64,000 nucleotides of DNA, taken from RPQJ01 sp963712815 (GTDB lineage Bacteria > Pseudomonadota > Gammaproteobacteria > Steroidobacterales > Steroidobacteraceae). Positions 1 to 8,407 of the stretch are shown here, piece by piece. The notes below the pieces were generated by a model. It saw nothing but the letters and a program-made list of their open reading frames with translations. It was not told where the DNA came from and did not search any database. Positions within the stretch are counted from its first letter, which is position 1; each line of letters begins with the position of its first letter. The DNA lies in the NCBI GenBank assembly GCA_963712815.1, contig CAVQJL010000008.1:372001-436000 (forward strand). The letters run 5' to 3'. Made by a program: the position numbers and the translations under genes.

Positions 1-877
1 ACAAGGCGCAGCAGCCTGCGCGAGTTCGACGCGGCGCTGTTCGGCCACATCGGCTACACGCTCTCGAACGCTGCGCGGTCGCTCGTCATGGCCGCCACCA
101 TGGCGCGCTTCTCCGACGCGCCGACCGACGGCGCGACGCGGCGCTACTACCAGCACATCAACAAGTTCAGCGCGGCGTTCGCGTTCGCCACCGACATGGC
201 GATGCTGACGCTCGGCGGCTACCTCAAGCAGAAGGAGCACCTGTCGGCGCGCCTCGGCGACGTGCTCTCCGCGCTCTACATGGCCTCGATGGTGCTCAAG
301 CACTACGAGAACCAGGGCCGCCCGGAGGCGGACCTGCCGCTGGTCGAGTGGAGCTGCCGCACGCTGCTCTACGAGGCCCAGGAGCAGCTGCACGGCTTCC
401 TGCGCAATTTCCCGAACCGCTGGGTCGCGGGACTGATGCGCGTCGTGATCTTCCCGCGCGGCCGCACGTACTTCGCGCCGAGCGACCGGCTCGGCCGCAG
501 GATCGTCGAGCCGCTGATGGTGCCGTCCGAGACGCGCGAACGCCTGTCGCACGGCATCTACAAGACCGTCGAGCCGGGCAACCCGATCGGCCTGCTGCAG
601 GAGGCGCTGGTGCTCTCGGTCGGCGCCGAGCCGCTCGAGAAGCGGCTGCGGGTCGAGGGCGTGAAGACCGGCCGCATCACCGCGCTCGACCTGCCGGGCC
701 AGATCGAGCAGGCGGTCGTCGATCGGGCTGCTGAACCCGGCCGAGGCGCAGCAGCTGCGCGACTACGACCGCAAGGTCATGGACATCGTCAACGTGGACG
801 ACTTCTCGACCGAGGAGCTGATGGCCGGCGTGCAGGCCGAGTCGGCGGCGTCCGAGCCGTTGCGCCAGATCGCCTGA
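1..877 (+). CDS. fadE: Acyl-CoA dehydrogenase FadE, C-terminal part (5' end outside window, one frame break)
   Basis: C-terminal part of a FadE-type acyl-CoA dehydrogenase, the flavoenzyme for the first step of fatty-acid beta-oxidation. The frame is open from base 1, so the start lies outside the window. The visible part covers the end of the helical FAD-binding domain (YQHINKFSAAFAFATDMAML) and the long C-terminal extension specific to FadE (DUF1974 type; SHGIYKTVEPGNPIGLLQE). Near base 724 one base appears to be missing. After QIEQAVVD the protein continues in the next frame as GLLNPAEAQQLRDYDRK and reaches VNVDDFSTEEL, a typical FadE ending, stopping at 877. The frame break is more likely a sequence error than gene death, because the conserved tail continues past it. 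Confidence 0.85.
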
Positions 878-953
878 TCCGTCCTTGGACACGTGACGGC
901 CGCCCCGGCGCGGCCGCGCGGTCCGCACCCGCGCATTTGCTACGCTTGCCGCC

Positions 954-2439
954 GTGCAGCGTCCCCCCGAAAGCAACAGCGTCCTCTACGAGGTCAGCCT
1001 CGAGGCCGACGCGGAGATCGCGGGGCCGTTCGACACCTGGCTGCGCGACCACATTGCCGACATGCTGCAGTTCGACGGTTTCCGCTCCGCGGAGATCCTC
1101 GAGGATCCTGCGGCACCACCCGGCCGGATCCGCCGCGTCGTGCAGTACCGCCTGCGGGATCGCGCCGCGCTCGACGAGTACCTCGCGAACCACGCACCCC
1201 GCATGCGGCGCAGGGCGTCGAGACGGTTCGGCGACCGGCTTCAAGGCCGATCGCCGCGTGCTGCCGCACCGCGAGGAATTCGTGCGCGGCGCGGTTTCCA
1301 CCGAGAACTGCCTCAACTGCGGCGAGGTGCTGACCGGCCAGCACTGCTCGCACTGCGGCCAGCACGTCCAGGGTACGGGTGCTGTCGCTGTGGGGACTGA
1401 TCAAGGACGTGATCGGCGACCTGCTCGACGCGGACTCGCGCGTGTGGCGGACGCTGTGGCCGCTCGCGTTCCGGCCGGGACTGCTGACCCAGGAATTCCT
1501 GCGCGGCCGGCGCGCGCGCTACACGCCGCCGTTCCGGATGTACCTGGTGCTGAGCCTGGTGTTCTTCGTGCGTCGCGTCGATCTCCGACCCGGGCTCCGA
1601 GGTCGCGCTGCAGCTCGACGAGGGCGGCACCAACATCCAGATGCCGTGACGGCGCGGACTCGGCAGGCAGGGTCCGTGGAGCAGGGGACGGCTGCGAAGC
1701 CCGCAGGCCGGTGCGACGACCAGGCCGGAGCCGCCCAGCGCGGCCGAACCCGTCCCGCCGACGCTCGACGGTCGGACGACGCCGGCGCCTGGTCGACGCA
1801 GTTGATCGAAGCGCCTGCCGGAGAAGGAGCGCGACGCAGCGCTCAAGGAGCTCGAGGCGACGCTGGCGCAGGCCTCCCCGCGGAGCTCGGGCCGCCAGGC
1901 GCGTCCTCGCCGACCCGTGCAGCGAGGAGCACGCTGCGTTCGATGCGGGCCCGGTGCTCGAGCACTACGAGCCGCGGCTGCGCGAGGCCTGTCGCAAGAT
2001 CATGGCGGACCAGCAGACCTTCGGTCGCGCGCTGTTCGAGAACATGCCGAAGATGATGTTCATCTTCCTGCCGCTGATCGCGGCGGTGCTGAGCGTGCTG
2101 TACGTCCGGTCGGGGCGCTACTACGTGGAGCACCTGCTGTTCGTGGTGCACTTCCACGCGTTCTTCTTCCTGGCCGGCATCGTCGTGCTGCTGCTCGAGC
2201 GACTGGCCGGCATGCGGTCACCGGGCCGCTCACGAGCGGCATCAACGGCCGCCCAGGCGGCTGCTCGGCCGCCGCGCTGGTCTTCTACGTGCCGTGGTAC
2301 CTGCTCAGGGCCATGCGCCGCGTGTACGCGCAGAGCTGGTGGAAGACCGTGCCGAAGTTCGCGCTGCTGGGGCTCGCCTACTTCTTCAGCCTGGTCTTCA
2401 CCGGCTCGGACTGCTGCCTACACCGCGCTGACGCTCTGA
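954..2439 (+). CDS. DUF4286-DUF3667 membrane protein, several frame breaks
   Basis: Starts at GTG 954 with a DUF4286-type domain (VLYEVSLEADAEIAGPFDTW), then a C-x2-C...C-x2-C zinc-ribbon-like segment (CLNCGEVLTGQHCSHCGQHV), then a DUF3667-type membrane part (LWPLAFRPGLLTQEFLRGRR) with hydrophobic helices near 2050-2200 and 2275-2400. No reaction is known for either domain. The reading frame changes at about 1205-1235, 1372, 1572, 1645-1810, 1905, 2218 and 2415. At most of these points recognisable protein simply continues in another frame; the low-complexity linker at 1600-1900 is hardest to reconstruct. This is either a real gene with several sequence errors (preferred, since both neighbours show the same) or a decaying gene. 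The end at 2439 overlaps the convergent sodB reading frame. Confidence 0.6.
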
Positions 2440-3067
2440 CGCGCGCCGCGCCGCGTTTCAGCCGGCGCGCGCCGAGGTTCGCGTTCGCGAACTCCCAGTT
2501 GAGCAGCTTGTCGATCACGGCCGCCACGAAGTCCGCGCGCCGGTTCTGGTAGTCGAGGTAGTACGCGTGCTCCCACACGTCGATGGTGAGCAGCGCCGTC
2601 TGGCCGGTGGTGAGCGGCGTCTCGGCGTTCGGGGTCTTGACGACCTTGAGCTGGCCCTTGTCCGCCACCAGCCAGGCCCAGCCGCTGCCGAACTGCGTCA
2701 TCGCGGCGTTGGAGAATTCCTTCTTGAAGTTGTCGTAGCTGCCGAAGGCCGCGTCGATGCCCTTCGCGACGGCACCCGTCGGCGCGCCGCCGCCGCCGGG
2801 CTTGAGGCTGTTCCAGAAGAAGGTGTGGTTCCAGATCTGCGCGGCGTTGTTGAACACGCCCGCCTTGTCCGGCTTGCCGGCCACCGCCTTGATCAGGGTC
2901 TCGAGCGGCGTCTCGGACAGGTCGGTGCCCGCCACCAGCTTGTTGAGGTTGTCCACGTAGGCCTTGTGGTGCTTGCCATAGTGGAACGACAGCGTCTCCG
3001 CCGAGATGACCGGCGCGAGCGCGTCCTGGGCATAGGGCAGCGCGGGAAGTTCGATGTGGTGGGTCAC
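2378..3067 (-). CDS. sodB: Fe-type superoxide dismutase, overlong C-terminus
   Basis: Iron superoxide dismutase, which removes cytosolic superoxide. The start is GTG at 3067, preceded by a strong AGGAGG; the protein begins VTHHIELPALPYAQDALAPV. Metal-ligand segments are all present: HYGKHHKAYVDNL, AAQIWNHTFFWNSL, and the C-terminal DVWEHAYYLDYQNRRADF. The Gly-rich GGGGAPTG and FGSGWAWL favour the SodB group. The family normally ends soon after NWEFANANL (about 193 residues), but this frame runs about 33 residues further (229 in total), into the 3' end of the convergent DUF3667 gene. A one-base shift just after ANL would give a stop at 2458-2460, so the extra tail is probably an artefact of a sequence error. 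Confidence 0.9.
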   Translation of the reverse strand: MTHHIELPALPYAQDALAPVISAETLSFHYGKHHKAYVDNLNKLVAGTDLSETPLETLIKAVAGKPDKAGVFNNAAQIWNHTFFWNSLKPGGGGAPTGAVAKGIDAAFGSYDNFKKEFSNAAMTQFGSGWAWLVADKGQLKVVKTPNAETPLTTGQTALLTIDVWEHAYYLDYQNRRADFVAAVIDKLLNWEFANANLGARRLKRGAARVRASARCRQQSEPVKTRLKK

Positions 3068-3190
3068 GGGGATGGCCTCCTGGCAGATGACGCGCCATGG
3101 CGGCGACGGTTCGTCGATTATCGCCCGTTTCGCGCGGCGACGGTTACCGGATGCCGCGACGCGCGGCGACGCGGAACGTATCCTTGGCCG

Positions 3191-4396
3191 ATGGACGGTC
3201 GCGCCATCCTGCACGTGGACATGGACGCCTTCTACGCGTCGGTCGAGCAGCGTGACGACCCCGCGCTGCGCGGCCGCCCGGTGATCGTCGGCGGCACCGG
3301 CGGACGCGGCGTCGTGGCGGCAGCGAGCTACGAAGTCGCGGCGCTTCGGGGTGCACTCGGCGATGCCTGTCCGCGAGGCGCTGCGCCGCTGCCCGGATGC
3401 AGTCTGCGTGCCGCCGCGCATCGGCCACTACGCGGCCGTCTCGGAGCAGATCTTCGCGTGTTCCACGAGTTCACGCCGCTGGTGCAGGGCCTGTCGCTGG
3501 ACGAAGCGTTCCTCGACGTCACGGCGAGCATCGGCGCGCTCGGCGACTGCGAGCACATCGCGCGCGAGATCAAGCGGCTGGTCCGCGAGCGCACGGAGCT
3601 CACGGCGTCGGTCGGCGTGGCGCCGAACAAGCTGGTGGCCAAGATCGCCTCCGAGCTCCGCAAGCCGGACGGCCTCGTCGTCGTGCGGCCCGATGAGGTC
3701 CGCGCGCTGCTCGACCCGCTGCCGATCCGCAGGCTGTTCGGTCTCGGGGCCAAGACCGCGCCGAAGGTCGAGGCGCTCGGCATCCGCACGCTGGGCGAGC
3801 TGCGCGCAGGCCAGCGCCGCCCGGCTGCAGGCCGATCTTCGGCCGCTACACCGAGCGAGTGCAGCAGCGCGCCGCCGGCATCGACGATCGCCCGGTGGTG
3901 CCGGACCGCGACGAGAAGCAGATCAGCGCCGAGGAGACCTTCGAAACCGACGTCGCCGACCACGCGAAGCTGCGCGCCGAGGTCGCGCGGCTCGCCGACA
4001 AGGCCTGTGCGCGCCTGCGCGCCCGGCAGCTGTCTGCGCGGCTGCGTGACCGTGAAGATCCGCCGCGGCGACTTCACGACCTACACGCGCCAACGGCGCT
4101 TCGAGCCGCCGACGCAGGAGACGAAGGTGATCACCGCGCTGGCCACGGACCTGCTCGACGCGTGGCTGTCCGCCCAACCGCGCGCGGCGCTGCGCCTGCT
4201 CGGCGTCGGCGTCTCCGACCTCGCCGAGTCGCGGCAGGCCGACCTGTTCCCGGCCCGGGAATCAGTCCGCAACCGGCAGCTCGACGCAGCCGTCGACGGG
4301 ATCCGCGCGCGCTTCGGCCGCGCGGCGCTCGGCCGGGCCAGCGCTCTCGACACGCCCGGTCCCGGGCCGGCGCGCCCCAGGACCGCGAAGTCGTAG
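3191..4396 (+). CDS. dinB: DNA polymerase IV (Y-family), several frame breaks
   Basis: Error-prone translesion polymerase. The N-terminus at ATG 3191 has the first catalytic Asp (ILHVDMDAFYASVEQRDDPA), and LSLDEAFLDV carries the second acidic pair. SVGVAPNKLVAKIASELRKP, the helix-hairpin-helix-like LFGLGAKTAPKVEALGI and the little-finger segment VTVKIRRGDFTTYTR follow. The frame shifts at about 3340, 3453, 3815-3832 and 4042, but every shift joins consecutive pieces of the same family protein; the piece at 3351-3450 reads VHSAMPVREALRRCPDAVCV. I therefore treat it as one real gene with sequence errors. It is divergent from sodB across 123 bases, in which I see no clear SOS box. Confidence 0.85.
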   Translation: MDGRAILHVDMDAFYASVEQRDDPALRGRPVIVGGTGGRGVVAAASYEVAALRGALGDACPRGAAPLPGCSLRAAAHRPLRGRLGADLRVFHEFTPLVQGLSLDEAFLDVTASIGALGDCEHIAREIKRLVRERTELTASVGVAPNKLVAKIASELRKPDGLVVVRPDEVRALLDPLPIRRLFGLGAKTAPKVEALGIRTLGELRAGQRRPAAGRSSAATPSECSSAPPASTIARWCRTATRSRSAPRRPSKPTSPTTRSCAPRSRGSPTRPVRACAPGSCLRGCVTVKIRRGDFTTYTRQRRFEPPTQETKVITALATDLLDAWLSAQPRAALRLLGVGVSDLAESRQADLFPARESVRNRQLDAAVDGIRARFGRAALGRASALDTPGPGPARPRTAKS

Positions 4397-4422
4397 CGCA
4401 GGGAACCGGCCGGCGCTTGCCC

Positions 4423-5676
4423 TCAAGGCACGCGCTCGAACATCTCCCGATCCAGTTCCAGCGCCACGAGGTGCATTGCGCGCCCCGCCTCGTCGAGGGC
4501 GAACTCGATCGGCGCGGGCCAGCCCGGTGCAAGAAAGCGGATGGGCGACTGCGGCACGAGTTCGATCTCCGGCCCATCGTCCTCGCGACCATAGAGCCGT
4601 TCGCCGTCGGCGCGGATCGTGATGGTGAGGTCCCAGCCCGGGTGTCGATATCGACCGGCCAGCTGCTGCATGCGCTCCGGATCCACCGCGACCCGTGGCG
4701 GCGCCTCGAGCCTGTTGTGGCCGCCGAACGGGTGCTCCTGTCCGCAGACGGCGCAGTGTTCGGCAGACCCGCTGTTCCCGATGTAATGCGCAACCGGCTG
4801 CAGCGCGCCGAGCGCCAGGTGGATGGCCTCCAGGTCCGCGTCGGTCATGCCCTTGAAGGCGACCCACGGCATCACCGCACTCAGCGAGCCACCCTTGCCG
4901 CCCCGCATCACTGCGATGAACGCGTCGACCGGATAGCCGACGCCCGACGCGTGGTGCGTGATGTTGGTGCTGAACGCCGACCCGTACGGCCGTTCGATCC
5001 TGTTGCCGCCCGCAAAAAGCCCGGGCATGCGCCCGGAGTGCCAGGACGTATGGCAGCCGCCGCAATCCGCGACATTCAAGAGGTACTTGCCGCGGGCCAG
5101 GGCGTCACCGGGCGCGGGACTGGGGACCGGCGCGGTGATCGGTTTCGGTTGTCCCGCGATGCGGGCGCGCTCATCGGCGGGCAGGTCCGTCCGCGGCAGC
5201 GGGTTGTGCACCGCCGGTATCGAGTGCAGGTACACGACCACGGCGGCGACGTCCTCGTCCGACAGCGCCGCAAACGAGCCGTACCACATGGCCGGGTGCA
5301 GCGCGCGTCCGTCGTGGCCGATACCCTCGCGGATCGCGCGTGCGAGCATGTCGTCCGACCAGCTACCGGCTCCCGTCGCGACGTCGGGCGTGATGTTCGG
5401 TGCGACAATCAACCGGCCCTCGGACTGGCTGAAGACCGCGCCTGCGCCCCTGCGCGCCGCGAGTGGCGGCGCACCCGGCTGCGACGGGTCGCGTTCCGAA
5501 TGGCAGATGAAGCACTGCAGGACGTGCTCTGCGAGGTAGCGCCCCCGCTCGAGTCGCTCCGGCGTGGACAGATACACGCGACCGTCCAGCGGGCGTGAGC
5601 GCGGCTGCACGTCGCCTGCGGCCGAGACTTGCAGCGGCGCCAGAAGCAGGCAGATGTGCAGCAGCACTCGCATCAT
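4423..5676 (-). CDS. Secreted multi-CXXCH cytochrome c with C-terminal beta-rich tail
   Basis: Exported c-type cytochrome of 417 residues. The chosen ATG at 5676 has AGGAAG eight bases upstream and opens a signal peptide (MMRVLLHICLLLAPLQVSA). The first haem motif CFICH is near residue 57, the second CGGCH near residue 200, and a CAVCG without the His lies near 310, so two haems are certain. Segments such as GHDGRALHPAMWYGSFAALS and MPWVAFKGMTDADLEAI resemble the cytochrome subunits that accept electrons from membrane dehydrogenases. The last 75 residues (PGWDLTITIRADGERLYG) look like a separate beta-rich domain, unusual for this group. No dehydrogenase partner is adjacent. It is convergent with dinB and divergent from exeA. 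Confidence 0.8.
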   Translation of the reverse strand: MMRVLLHICLLLAPLQVSAAGDVQPRSRPLDGRVYLSTPERLERGRYLAEHVLQCFICHSERDPSQPGAPPLAARRGAGAVFSQSEGRLIVAPNITPDVATGAGSWSDDMLARAIREGIGHDGRALHPAMWYGSFAALSDEDVAAVVVYLHSIPAVHNPLPRTDLPADERARIAGQPKPITAPVPSPAPGDALARGKYLLNVADCGGCHTSWHSGRMPGLFAGGNRIERPYGSAFSTNITHHASGVGYPVDAFIAVMRGGKGGSLSAVMPWVAFKGMTDADLEAIHLALGALQPVAHYIGNSGSAEHCAVCGQEHPFGGHNRLEAPPRVAVDPERMQQLAGRYRHPGWDLTITIRADGERLYGREDDGPEIELVPQSPIRFLAPGWPAPIEFALDEAGRAMHLVALELDREMFERVP

Positions 5677-5818
5677 GGTCGCTTCCTGTTCCCGTTCGAC
5701 GCCGGGCTGCGCCGGCACGCCACCGGATACCACCTCTGCGCGGCGCCAGCTAGCCATGCCCTCACCGGGCAGGCATCATTGGCGACCCACGACGCGCCGG
5801 AGAACGGCCTAACCCCGC

Positions 5819-7492
5819 ATGTACACGAGCTTTTTCGGGCTCCAGGAAAAGCCGTTCGCGATCACCCCGGACCCCCGCTACCTGTACCTCAGCGAGCGGC
5901 ACGCGGAGGCACTCGCGCACCTGCTCTACGGCATCAACGAGGCGGGTGGGTTCATCCAGCTCACGGGTGAGGTGGGCACCGGCAAGACCACCGTCATCCG
6001 CAGCCTGCTCGAGCAGCTGCCGGGACACGCCGACGTCGCGCTGATCCTGAACCCGCGGGTCACGCCGGCCGAATTCCTGCTCACCATCTGCGAGGAGCTG
6101 CACGTCCCGGTGCCCGAGTCCGGCCGCGGCAGCACCAAGACGCTGATGGACCTGCTCGGGCGCCACCTGCTCGACACGCACGCGAGCGGACGGCGCGTGG
6201 TGCTGATCGTGGACGAGGCGCAGAACCTCAGCACCCAGACGCTCGAGCAGGTGCGACTGCTCACGAACCTCGAGACTGCCACGACCAAGTTGCTGCAGAT
6301 CATCCTGATCGGCCAGCCGGAGCTGCGCGAACTGCTCGACCAGCCCGAGTTGCGGCAGCTGGCCCAGCGCATCACCGGTCGTTACCACCTCAATCCGCTC
6401 TCCCGGGAAGAAACTGCCGGCTACGTCAAGCACCGCATGCGCATTGCGGGCGCTACGGCCGAGGTATTCACGCCCTCGGCGCTGCGCGAGATCCACCGGC
6501 TGAGCGGCGGCATCCCGCGCGTGATCAACGTGATCTGCGACCGGGCGCTGCTCGGCGCTTTCACCCAGGAGGAACACCGCGCTGGCGCAAACCTGGTTCG
6601 CCAGGCGGCCTCCGAGGTGTACGGCCGGCCGGTCCCGGCGCCCTGGCTCAAATGGGCGACGGCGGCGGCGGTCGCGGGCGCACTTGCGCTGGTCGCGGTC
6701 GGCCTGTGGACCTACCTCGAGCAGCGTCCCGGCACGACCGCTGGCGCCGAGCCTCCGCCCCCGGCCGCGGCCGCCGCACCGGCACCAGTCGCGGCCTCGA
6801 TCGAAACGCCGGCGGTGGCGGCCCCGGAACCGGCACCGGCACCGGCGGCTCCACCACCGGTGCCGCTCGACGAGCTGCTGGTCCGACACGGAAACGACAC
6901 GACGACGGAGGCCGCCCTCGCCAAGCTGTTCGCGCTGTGGGGCGTGCTCTACGAGCCGGCGCGGGGGCGGGGCTGCGACCAGGCCGCGCGGCAGGGACTC
7001 GAGTGCCTGTTCCAGAAGGGTTCGTGGGCGCAGCTGCGCACATTGAACCGCCCGGCCATCCTCACGCTGACGGACGATCTCGGCCGGACGCACCAGGTCC
7101 TGCTCACGAGGCTCACCGACGAGCACGCCACCCTCGACCTCGGCGGCACATCGCGCGAGGTCGGCATCACCGCGCTGTCCCGCTACTGGTTCGGCGACTT
7201 CCTGCTGCTTTGGCGGCCACCGCTCGCCGTCGTCAAGGCGCTCGGCCCGGGCATGCGCGGCGAGGACGTGCGCTGGCTGCGCGAGAGCGTGCGGGCCGCC
7301 CAGGGCCTGCCGACGGCGGCGCCGGTCAGCGACGTCTACGATGACGAGCTGGTGCGGCTGGTCCAGGATTTCCAGCGCCAGCACCGCCTCGCGGTGGATG
7401 GCGTGGCGGGTGTGCAGACCCAGATCGTGCTCGACACGACCCTCAACGCCACGGGGTCTCCCACGATCGTCCCGCGGACTTCGGGGGGCTGA
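5819..7492 (+). CDS. gspA: ExeA/GspA-type AAA ATPase with peptidoglycan-binding end
   Basis: Inner-membrane ATPase that, with GspB, helps a type II secretion secretin assemble through peptidoglycan. The 557-residue protein begins MYTSFFGLQEKPFAITPDPR, a signature of the family. Walker A is GEVGTGKTT near residue 50 and Walker B VLIVDEAQNL near residue 130. One membrane helix (WATAAAVAGALALVAVGLWT) lies near residue 280, followed by a Pro/Ala-rich spacer, a papain-like C39-type region (GVLYEPARGRGCDQ...GLECLFQKGSW) and a C-terminal peptidoglycan-binding helix bundle (LVRLVQDFQRQHRLAVDGVA). gspB follows after five bases, clearly the same operon. No other gsp genes are in the window. Confidence 0.92.
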   Translation: MYTSFFGLQEKPFAITPDPRYLYLSERHAEALAHLLYGINEAGGFIQLTGEVGTGKTTVIRSLLEQLPGHADVALILNPRVTPAEFLLTICEELHVPVPESGRGSTKTLMDLLGRHLLDTHASGRRVVLIVDEAQNLSTQTLEQVRLLTNLETATTKLLQIILIGQPELRELLDQPELRQLAQRITGRYHLNPLSREETAGYVKHRMRIAGATAEVFTPSALREIHRLSGGIPRVINVICDRALLGAFTQEEHRAGANLVRQAASEVYGRPVPAPWLKWATAAAVAGALALVAVGLWTYLEQRPGTTAGAEPPPPAAAAAPAPVAASIETPAVAAPEPAPAPAAPPPVPLDELLVRHGNDTTTEAALAKLFALWGVLYEPARGRGCDQAARQGLECLFQKGSWAQLRTLNRPAILTLTDDLGRTHQVLLTRLTDEHATLDLGGTSREVGITALSRYWFGDFLLLWRPPLAVVKALGPGMRGEDVRWLRESVRAAQGLPTAAPVSDVYDDELVRLVQDFQRQHRLAVDGVAGVQTQIVLDTTLNATGSPTIVPRTSGG

Positions 7493-7497
7493 TCCGC

Positions 7498-8286
7498 ATG
7501 TCATTCATCCTCGACGCCTTGCGCAAGTCGGAACACGAGCGGCAGCGACAGACGGGGCCGGCGCTGGTGGAGACCCCGGTCGCCGCACCGAAGCCGAAGT
7601 CGAATCCGTGGGCGACGGCGGCGCTCGCGCTGCTGGTCGTGAACCTGATCGCGATCGGGGTGCTGCTGCTGGTGCGATCGGGCGAGACGCCGCCCGCCAC
7701 GCCGGTCGCCGAGTCCCTGCCGTCGGCCGCGCCGGCGAACACCGCATCCGGGGCCACAGCGCCGGCACAGGCCGCGGTCGCGCAAGCCCTGCCGACGACG
7801 ACGCCCGCCGCGCCGCCGCCGATGCTGCGACCGGCCGAGCCCGTGGCGCCCGCCACCCGCAATCCGCTCGAGCGCGAGGTTGCAGGCTACGCACCCGGCA
7901 TGGAGTACGAGCTGGCGGAAAGCGCGGCGGCCCCGCCGCCCGGACCGCCCGCCGTGGTTGCCGCCCCGCGCCGCGGCGGCACGGTCGTCTACGAGTCGTT
8001 GCCCGATGCCGGAACCATGACTCCAGCCGGGCCGCCGCGGGCGGCTGGTGCGCCCTCGCGCAACATGCCCACTGCCGACGACGTCGCGGCCAGCAGCGGC
8101 CTCCCGGAGCTCCGGCTCGAGCTGCACGTGTACTCGAACCGCCCGCAAGAGCGCTTCGTGTTCATCAATGGCGCCAAATACCGAGAGGGCGAGACGACAC
8201 AGGAGGGCGCCGCAGTCGAGGAGATCACGTCGGACGGCGTCATCATGAGCGCGCGCGGCAACCGGTTCCTGCTGCCGCGCGACTGA
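7498..8286 (+). CDS. gspB: GspB-type secretion assembly protein
   Basis: Partner of the upstream ExeA/GspA. It has the standard start MSFILDALRKSEHERQRQTG, a single membrane helix near residues 38-60 (TAALALLVVNLIAIGVLLLV), a long Pro/Ala-rich periplasmic linker, and the C-terminal GspB domain (LELHVYSNRPQERFVFINGA) ending at the FLLPRD tail. It starts five bases after the gspA stop, so translation is probably coupled. Length of 262 residues is normal. Confidence 0.9.
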   Translation: MSFILDALRKSEHERQRQTGPALVETPVAAPKPKSNPWATAALALLVVNLIAIGVLLLVRSGETPPATPVAESLPSAAPANTASGATAPAQAAVAQALPTTTPAAPPPMLRPAEPVAPATRNPLEREVAGYAPGMEYELAESAAAPPPGPPAVVAAPRRGGTVVYESLPDAGTMTPAGPPRAAGAPSRNMPTADDVAASSGLPELRLELHVYSNRPQERFVFINGAKYREGETTQEGAAVEEITSDGVIMSARGNRFLLPRD

Positions 8287-8305
8287 ACAGCACTGGGAGC
8301 GGCGC

Positions 8306-8407
8306 TTGAACATCGTCGTCACCGCGGCCGACAGCCTCGATGGCCTGCGCCGCGACTGCAGTTACATGCTGATGGTCGGCCTGCAGGAGTACGAGCCGCC
8401 GCGATGA
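8306..8407 (+). CDS. Small ORF coupled to trans-sulfuration gene
   Basis: Possible 33-residue protein starting at TTG 8306 (GGGAG seven bases upstream) with the N-terminal stretch LNIVVTAADSLDGLRRDCSY. Its stop overlaps the next start as ATGA, the usual sign of translational coupling. It could equally be the remnant end of a longer gene, or chance. No known family is recognised. Confidence 0.35.
   Translation: MNIVVTAADSLDGLRRDCSYMLMVGLQEYEPPR

Noticed and set aside
3068..3190. SOS (LexA) box upstream of dinB
   Set aside because: No CTGT-N8-ACAG or clear alternative LexA palindrome is visible in the 123-base divergent gap.
5762..7504. A 580-codon open frame antisense to exeA/gspA
   Set aside because: Same GC effect; no recognisable domain, and the sense strand has all ExeA motifs.
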